DNA of 5,971 nt from an uncultured Asticcacaulis sp. (GTDB lineage: Bacteria > Pseudomonadota > Alphaproteobacteria > Caulobacterales > Caulobacteraceae): the NCBI GenBank assembly GCA_946480525.1, contig CAMLLA010000271.1, positions 1-5,971 of the forward strand, given 5' to 3'. Position numbers and translations under genes: made by a program. The notes under the pieces were generated by a model, which worked only from the letters and a program-made list of their open reading frames with translations, made no database searches and was not told where the DNA came from. Below, piece by piece: positions 1-4,542 of the stretch (the first letter of the stretch is position 1; every line of letters begins with the position of its first letter).

Positions 1-31
1 CGCCGCTCTCCTCCCCCCGCTCTCCGTCACT

Positions 32-67
32 GTCCTCCCGCTCCTCCCGCTCCTCCCGCTCCTCCCT
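32..67. repeat. 9-bp tandem repeat, four copies of CTCCTCCCG
   Basis: Four head-to-tail copies of the unit CTCCTCCCG lie at 32-40 (first base G), 41-49, 50-58 (both exact) and 59-67 (last base T). The strand is strongly polypyrimidine, and the pyrimidine-rich tract continues to the left (1-31) in a less regular form. The last copy runs into the hairpin at 59-89. It lies in non-coding DNA upstream of the SOS promoter. No function can be read from it; slippage-generated repeats or part of an intergenic repeat family are both possible. Confidence 0.85.
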
Positions 68-89
68 GTCGCGAAGCGATGGGGAGGGG
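59..89. repeat. Imperfect intergenic palindrome (REP-like hairpin)
   Basis: Bases 59-72 can pair with 76-89 around a GAA loop (73-75). The inner arms are CTCCCTGTCGC and GCGATGGGGAG, with two G-T wobble pairs in the middle, and the outer three pairs include one more wobble. Short palindromes of this general look (CTCCCCATCGC...GCGATGGGGAG) recur between genes in many high-GC alphaproteobacteria; that is from memory and not tested here. There is no U-tract on either strand, so it is unlikely to be an intrinsic terminator. Confidence 0.6.
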
Positions 90-96
90 GACCGCA

Positions 97-126
97 CGAA
101 TGAGCCATCGACCGATGGCGAATGAG
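97..126. repeat. Perfect palindrome flanked by 8-bp direct repeats
   Basis: GCCATCG (104-110) and CGATGGC (113-119) form a perfect 7-bp inverted repeat with a 2-base centre. The palindrome is bracketed by exact direct copies of CGAATGAG at 97-104 and 119-126, each sharing one base with an arm. The arrangement could be a protein-binding dyad, a folded repeat unit, or a small insertion with a target-site duplication. It ends 31 bases before the putative -35 of the SOS promoter, so a regulatory role is possible but not demonstrated. Confidence 0.6.
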
Positions 127-157
127 ATGTGGTGGTGGGGCCTCTTGCCACGCGCTC

Positions 158-192
158 TTGACTCAGACCCGCAATAAGAACAAAATAAGAAC
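158..192 (+). promoter_or_regulatory. SOS-type promoter with LexA box
   Basis: A direct repeat GAAC (178-181), 7-base spacer AAAATAA, GAAC (189-192) matches the alphaproteobacterial LexA operator GTTC-N7-GTTC read on the other strand. A candidate -35 TTGACT (158-163) is followed after 17 bases by CAAAAT (181-186), a 4/6 match to the -10 consensus that lies inside the LexA box. An operator over the -10 is the usual arrangement for LexA repression. The box ends 17 bases before the ATG at 210, with a strong ribosome binding site AAAGGAGG (197-204) between. The gene downstream is therefore predicted to be induced by DNA damage. Confidence 0.75.
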
Positions 193-209
193 AAACAAAG
201 GAGGGTATC

Positions 210-464
210 ATGCACGAGTTTGAAACCGCGCTGCGGCTTTTCCTGGCGGGCCACACCTCGATCGTGGAAACCAAGGCGGCCTTGCTGAAAGGCTTTCCGG
301 GCCCGCGCGCGCCCCACGAAGCGCTTCTTCTGGCCGACTTTGTCGAAGACGTCGCCCTAAGCGTCCGCGCCGGCCGCGCCTGCGTCGCGGAAGCGGTTAG
401 TGACTTGGTGCATGTTAGGGCAGCGGAGTGTGGTGGAGGGTGTCAGGGAATGATGATGCATTGA
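210..464 (+). CDS. Small SOS-regulated hypothetical protein, 3' end possibly altered
   Basis: This 84-codon ORF begins with ATG five bases after AAAGGAGG (197-204), and a LexA box sits just upstream, so expression in the DNA-damage response is inferred. I do not recognise the family. The first 60-65 residues look like a soluble, mostly helical protein (MHEFETALRLFLAG near the start, then HEALLLADFVEDVALSVRAG). There is no signal peptide, membrane segment or metal-binding motif. The last 15-20 residues change character (Cys/Gly-rich, ending in three Met and a His). The DNA there also drops from GC-rich to mixed composition at about 395-420. This suggests that the original 3' end was replaced by the incoming DNA that carries the kinase. 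It may be a genuine small SOS protein, a truncated one, or the leader ORF of the downstream kinase. That it is translated seems likely from the signals; its function is unknown. Confidence 0.6.
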   Translation: MHEFETALRLFLAGHTSIVETKAALLKGFPGPRAPHEALLLADFVEDVALSVRAGRACVAEAVSDLVHVRAAECGGGCQGMMMH

Positions 465-607
465 GGGAGCCTACTAGCTGGTTAGACGGCGCTATCGTAG
501 TGAGTATCCACACCTTGAGTTGGTTTGCGCATGACTGATGATAAAATCGCTGGTTATGGCAGCTAGGCGAATCAGTCTGGGGTTCTCGTCTTTACCGAGG
601 GAAAGCG

Positions 608-2134
608 ATGCAAACGATTAGGCTAAATAAAGCTGAGTGGACATTCGATGAGAGTATTAACCTAGGTCCTCCAGGCGGATTTGGTGAAGTATTTCGCGGT
701 TTGAGTGCCAACGGTCCCGTAGCCGTTAAGCGTTTAAAACTAACCGCGAGTGAAGCTGCCCATAGGGAAATGAACATTGGGGAATCGTTGGCGGGACGGA
801 ATTTGGATTATGTTGTTCCCGTCCTGGATTATGGGCAGGATGCCAATTCTGATAGTTATTTCCTAGTTATGCCCATATGCGACCGAAGCCTCCAAGATGA
901 GGTTAACGAAAAGGGAACGCTTACGTTAGCCGAAGCTCGGCTGGTTGCTTTGGACGTACTTACCGGCCTCCGCGAAGTGGGCGATATCGTCCACCGTGAC
1001 CTCAAACCCGGCAACGTGTTGCGCTATCAAAATAAGTGGTGCTTGGCGGATTTCGGCATCGCCAAATTTGTCGAGGATAGCACTTCGCTACGCACTCTCC
1101 GAAACAACCTTACACCGGCGTACGGAGCACCAGAGCAATGGCAAGGTGAAGCCCCTTCTCGTGCAACTGATATCTACGCCTTGGGCTGCATGCTTCATAC
1201 GATGCTAAATGGTGCTCCTCCATTTAGTGGCTCACAAGATCAGATAAGAGAAGCACACCTTCACAATCCAGCACCGGTTCTTGATATCAATCCTAGATTG
1301 TCAACGTTTGTTGGACAGATGTTGCGTAAAGCGCCAGCATCACGACCAAATGTAGAAAGGTGCATTGAGATAATCAGTTCTGTGGAAACTGCCAACGCTC
1401 GTCCCTTACATGCAGGACTTATTGCCGCAGCCGGACAAGTAGCCCGCGAATCTGCACTCACGGAGGCCGCCGCTAACGCAGCAGCAACTGCTGAACGCCA
1501 GCGTCAACAAATGATCACGGAGGCGAACGCAGATCTTCAAGGGATCATCAAACGCCTATTTGGCGCGGTAACAGCTGCATCAGATGAAACTCAAGTCGAC
1601 AAGCATTCAATAAAGCTCGGCAGAGGTTTGCTATCGTTCATAACACCGAGTGATGTTACACCAGCTCGACAAGAAATTCACGGATCCAGTCCGTCTTGGG
1701 AAATAATCGCGTGCGCAGCACTGTCAGTTACGCGAGAAAAACTGAGTGTCCCCTTATCCAGAAACGAAAGTATGTCGATGATGTATTCGGCATTTTCGGG
1801 ACCGGATCATCATGATTATACTTGGAGTGCAACCCTATTCTTTGGAAAGTCCAACCAAGACCCTAATTATCGCTGGCGCGAAACAGCTTTTTGGAGTTTT
1901 AATAATTCTCAAAACAGAGAAGAGCCATTCGCCCTCCGACCAGATGACCGTGACTTTGCAATCGCTTTTTCAAAGACTATGGGAACAGTCAACACCGCCT
2001 ATGGCCCCCTCACTATAGATGGAGAGGATGAGGACCAATTTCAGCATCGTTGGCTGACACTTTTTTCCAAAGCAGTACAAGGGGTGTTAAGTCGCCCCAA
2101 TCAAATGCCGATAACAGATCATTTTTGGAAGTGA
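608..2134 (+). CDS. Soluble Ser/Thr protein kinase with uncharacterised C-terminal domain
   Basis: This 508-residue protein should transfer phosphate from ATP to Ser/Thr of unknown targets in the cytoplasm. The kinase domain spans about residues 15-258. It has a Gly-rich loop (19-28), the ATP-anchoring lysine in VAVK (Lys41), a candidate helix-C Glu54, and the catalytic loop HRDLKPGN (129-136; Asp131, Lys133, Asn136). The magnesium-binding DFG is at 148-150, the APE motif of the P+1 region at 174-176, Asp188 in TDIYALG, and Arg246 of the last subdomain. All catalytic residues are present, so it is predicted active. Residues 262-318 are Ala/Glu/Gln-rich and probably helical or coiled coil. Residues 320-508 form a domain I cannot name, rich in aromatics (for example YRWRETAFWSF). 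No transmembrane segment is seen, unlike PASTA-type PknB receptors. GAGGG at 597-601 supports the ATG at 608. Codon and base use are lower in GC than on either side, consistent with horizontal acquisition. It follows the SOS ORF by 143 bases with no obvious terminator between. Confidence 0.92.
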   Translation: MQTIRLNKAEWTFDESINLGPPGGFGEVFRGLSANGPVAVKRLKLTASEAAHREMNIGESLAGRNLDYVVPVLDYGQDANSDSYFLVMPICDRSLQDEVNEKGTLTLAEARLVALDVLTGLREVGDIVHRDLKPGNVLRYQNKWCLADFGIAKFVEDSTSLRTLRNNLTPAYGAPEQWQGEAPSRATDIYALGCMLHTMLNGAPPFSGSQDQIREAHLHNPAPVLDINPRLSTFVGQMLRKAPASRPNVERCIEIISSVETANARPLHAGLIAAAGQVARESALTEAAANAAATAERQRQQMITEANADLQGIIKRLFGAVTAASDETQVDKHSIKLGRGLLSFITPSDVTPARQEIHGSSPSWEIIACAALSVTREKLSVPLSRNESMSMMYSAFSGPDHHDYTWSATLFFGKSNQDPNYRWRETAFWSFNNSQNREEPFALRPDDRDFAIAFSKTMGTVNTAYGPLTIDGEDEDQFQHRWLTLFSKAVQGVLSRPNQMPITDHFWK

Positions 2135-2246
2135 TATCTATCGCTGCACATAAGTGAATTAAACTATTAAAGTCATTTCTGCACGGCGGCTGAGGACTAT
2201 ACCCATTGGGGCCGTTGTAGGATGCAAAAGAAAAAAGGGGTCAGGG

Positions 2247-2275
2247 AAAAAGGGGGCAGAGTTACTTTCTGCCCC
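2247..2275 (-). terminator. Intrinsic terminator of the minus-strand cluster
   Basis: On the minus strand GGGGCAGA (2275-2268), a 7-base loop and TCTGCCCC (2260-2253) form a perfect 8-bp stem. C and TTTTT follow at 2252-2247, with a second T-run farther on (2236-2231). The hairpin begins 21 bases after the TAA of the secreted-protein gene, the expected place for Rho-independent termination. On the plus strand no U-tract follows, so it should not stop the convergent kinase transcript efficiently. The same bases could instead be a remnant of a REP-type element. Confidence 0.75.
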
Positions 2276-2296
2276 TATGAACAGTAAAATGACTTG

Positions 2297-3625
2297 TTAC
2301 TGCGTCGAAACTTCCGTCGTCGGGACCTCGGCGGCCGGCGCTGCCTCAGGCGCCGCAGCACGCGGCGCGGTGGCCGCGCTGCCCCAGCGGTAGTCCGGAT
2401 CGCTGGGCACACCATTGAACTCAAGCGCGTAGATGCCGTTATAGCCGCAGGCGGCCTGGCTGCCATTGGTATAGACGGCCGGGCGGATCGTGTCGGCGGA
2501 CGGCTTGCCCGCCAGCCACGCCTTCGGCGCCTCCAAGGTCAGGTCAGGGCCGATATCGGCGGCCGCCATATTGAAGGTGCCGGCATAGACGACTTCGCCG
2601 GCTCCGACCGGGAAGGACGGCGAGCCCATGCAGAAGCCGATATCGGCCCGGCCGCCGATGGCGGCGATGCGCCAGCGGCCCGGCGGCGCGGCAAACGCGG
2701 CGAAGGCGCCGCCCCTCCCGACGCCCTTCCCGGCAACCTTGAGCTCGCCGACGGTAACCGTGTCGGGCGCATGGTCATTAGTCGACGGCTTGACATTCGG
2801 GTCCGTCCCCATGCGCGCCAGGGTCATGCGGAAGCCGTCATTTCGGCTGGCGCCTGAGAGCCGCACCACGATGATGCCGGCTTCGGGCAAGGTCGTGGCG
2901 ATCTGATCGGGCGTCAGGGCTTTTTGCGGCCATTTCGCATCGAGTTTAATGACGGTCGAGCGCTGGGGCGGCGGCATGATCACCGTGGTCAGCGGCTTGC
3001 CGGTGACGGCCGCCAGGCTCAGGAGACCGTCATTATTGTGCCGGGGGCGGTCGAGGAGATAGCGGCCGCTGGCCGCGACTGCGTCGTTCTTCCAGGTCCG
3101 CGCGATTTCGCCGTGAGGCTGCTCGGCGCCCGTCCACGGCGCCAGGCGGGTCGCCAACTCTGCCGGTGGCAGTTGCGACAGGCTGAGCCCTTCGGCTTCA
3201 GGCAGGCGGACGACGCGCCAACCTCTGACAACCATGCAGTTTTCGAAGGCCGACGCGTAGACGCCGCGGCTAAAGCCTTCGATCATACGATCAACGATGG
3301 CATTGCCGATCGCATTGCCGATTATTTCACCGACCTGACCGGCGGCGGAATAGTCGTAGGAGTAGATGTAGTTCGGGCCGTCCCGCAATTCGGCATCAGC
3401 GGAGCGGACCTTGAAGGCCTCCGCCGCACAGGCGGCGACGGTGTCCTTATGGTCGGCGTCGGTCGAGCCCGGCAGATTGTAGTAGGTATAGCCCTTGGTC
3501 ATGTTGCCCATGCCGATCACATCGTTGGTCGCGGCGTAGGACATGGATGGCGCGACAAGCGCCATGACGGCAGCAACCGCCACGCAACAGACGTGGCTGG
3601 ACGAACGCGATTTTGAAACGTGCAT
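2297..3625 (-). CDS. Secreted or periplasmic protein of unknown function with glycine-zipper segment
   Basis: This is a 442-residue product when started at the ATG at 3625. That start is preferred over an ATG at 3757 because it gives a classic Sec signal peptide: basic start (KSRSSSH), hydrophobic stretch (VAVAAVMALVAP), and likely cleavage after SYA at residue 31. The 3757 start would also overlap the end of the upstream gene by 55 bases. GGGGGA lies a few bases upstream of 3625. The mature N-terminal part (about 32-140) has a glycine-spaced helix around residues 96-107 (G96, G99, G103, G107) and ends in CMVVRGWRVV. Cys66 and Cys130 could form a disulfide. The C-terminal part (about 225-410) looks like a beta-rich domain with IIVVRLSG, PGRWRIAAI and GEVVYAGTFNM. 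The last 25 or so residues are an Ala/Pro-rich tail. I cannot assign a family with confidence. It lies 77 bases after the esterase gene, so it may be the last gene of that transcript, and it is followed by a terminator. Confidence 0.85.
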   Translation of the reverse strand: MHVSKSRSSSHVCCVAVAAVMALVAPSMSYAATNDVIGMGNMTKGYTYYNLPGSTDADHKDTVAACAAEAFKVRSADAELRDGPNYIYSYDYSAAGQVGEIIGNAIGNAIVDRMIEGFSRGVYASAFENCMVVRGWRVVRLPEAEGLSLSQLPPAELATRLAPWTGAEQPHGEIARTWKNDAVAASGRYLLDRPRHNNDGLLSLAAVTGKPLTTVIMPPPQRSTVIKLDAKWPQKALTPDQIATTLPEAGIIVVRLSGASRNDGFRMTLARMGTDPNVKPSTNDHAPDTVTVGELKVAGKGVGRGGAFAAFAAPPGRWRIAAIGGRADIGFCMGSPSFPVGAGEVVYAGTFNMAAADIGPDLTLEAPKAWLAGKPSADTIRPAVYTNGSQAACGYNGIYALEFNGVPSDPDYRWGSAATAPRAAAPEAAPAAEVPTTEVSTQ

Positions 3626-3702
3626 GGATTTCCCCCAAATAGCCCTGAGGAAAAACCTAGCATGTGTCGCGGGCTTATTGAAACGAAGAAAGGGGCAAAC
3701 TA

Positions 3703-4542
3703 TCAGCCGTTGCCGGTCTTTTCCCCATCCAACCACGCTTCCGCCAATCCCTTCCACGCCTTGTGCGTCCCGTCCGTGTCCCTCAGGGCAAAGCCATGCG
3801 GGGCGGTGGCGAAGATATGGGCATCGACGCGACCGGCGGCATCGCGCACCGTCTTGATCAGGTTGAGCGCGTGCTCAATCGGCACCGCCTGGTCGTGCAG
3901 GGCGTAAGCAAGAAAGACCGGACATTGCGGCACGCCATGCGGCTCGGACGAGATGCCGATGGGCCAGGCGTCGTAAAAGGCCTGCTTTTCCACGGGCGGA
4001 TAGTCGGGCTTGCCGGCCGGGGCCTTATAGTTCGAATGGTTGGCGTTGATCGGCGCATAGGCGATGATGACACCCTTGGGCTCCACACCCGGTTGACAGG
4101 CGATGGTGCCCGCCAGATGGCCGCCTGACGACAGGCCGACGACAAACAAAGGCACATCGCGCTGGATGTGCTCAAGCGCCGTCATGGCGTCGCTGAGCGC
4201 GATATCGCTGGGGTTCTTGCCGCCCTTGCCATCATCCGCGCCCGGCAGGCGGTGGACCAGCACATAGGCATTGAACCCCAGGTCGTTCAGCCACTGCGCA
4301 ATGTCGGTGCCTTCGCGGTCGTAGACGAGTTGCAGGTACCCGCCGCCGCCGCAGACAATGGCGCTGCCCTTCGCGTCCGGCACTTCGAAGGCGTGCAACT
4401 CGGCCCGGGTCACGGACGTAAAGATGCGGTCGGGGTAGTCGCCGCCCAGGGCATTGTCGGCGCCGTCGCTGAGCGCGATGACGCGCGTCGGCTTTACTCC
4501 ACCGTCAGGACGGTGACCGACTTCGATGGGACTTCCAGCCAT
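3703..4542 (-). CDS. Alpha/beta-hydrolase, carbohydrate (acetylxylan/feruloyl) esterase-like
   Basis: This 279-residue alpha/beta-hydrolase is predicted to cleave ester bonds, probably acetyl or feruloyl groups on xylan side chains given its GH51 neighbour. An oxyanion-hole type CGGGGY occurs at 64-69. The nucleophile elbow GLSSGGH lies at 136-142 with Ser138 as nucleophile. Asp217 in LHDQAVP and His249 in APHGF complete the triad in the expected order and spacing. The segment GTDIAQWLNDLGFNAYVL (78-95) is typical of the esterase/lipase group that includes BD-FAE-like enzymes (from memory). The ATG at 4542 overlaps the end of the GH51 gene by 49 bases, indicating translational coupling. No other ATG, GTG or TTG occurs in frame close to the start of the conserved domain (about residue 21), but AAGG is only a weak ribosome site, so the start is uncertain. 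No signal peptide is visible, unusual if the substrate is extracellular polysaccharide; it may act on imported oligosaccharides. The exact substrate is not determined. Confidence 0.88.
   Translation of the reverse strand: MAGSPIEVGHRPDGGVKPTRVIALSDGADNALGGDYPDRIFTSVTRAELHAFEVPDAKGSAIVCGGGGYLQLVYDREGTDIAQWLNDLGFNAYVLVHRLPGADDGKGGKNPSDIALSDAMTALEHIQRDVPLFVVGLSSGGHLAGTIACQPGVEPKGVIIAYAPINANHSNYKAPAGKPDYPPVEKQAFYDAWPIGISSEPHGVPQCPVFLAYALHDQAVPIEHALNLIKTVRDAAGRVDAHIFATAPHGFALRDTDGTHKAWKGLAEAWLDGEKTGNG

Noticed and set aside
32..67. CRISPR-like array
   Set aside because: The units are 9 bp and contiguous with no spacers, so it is a simple tandem repeat.
27..317. Minus-strand ORF of 96 codons across the left intergenic region
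   Set aside because: Its Gly-Ala repeats are simply the 9-bp DNA repeats translated, it runs antisense over the better supported ORF at 210-464, and it spans the SOS promoter.
515..547. Possible promoter for the kinase: TTGAGT (515-520) and GATAAAAT (540-547)
   Set aside because: The spacing between the hexamers is 19-21 bases, outside the usual 16-18, so the match is too weak to annotate.
2184..2219. Weak inverted repeat (ACGGC ... GCCGT) after the kinase stop
   Set aside because: The arms are short, the loop is long and no U-tract follows; it is not convincing as a kinase terminator.
2924..3616. Plus-strand ORF of 230 codons
   Set aside because: It is antisense to the secreted-protein gene, whose signal peptide and domain pattern are convincing. 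Long antisense frames are expected in GC-rich DNA.
3626..3757. 44-codon N-terminal extension of the secreted protein (start at 3757)
   Set aside because: It would place the signal peptide internally and overlap the esterase gene's end; the ATG at 3625 gives a normal Sec signal.
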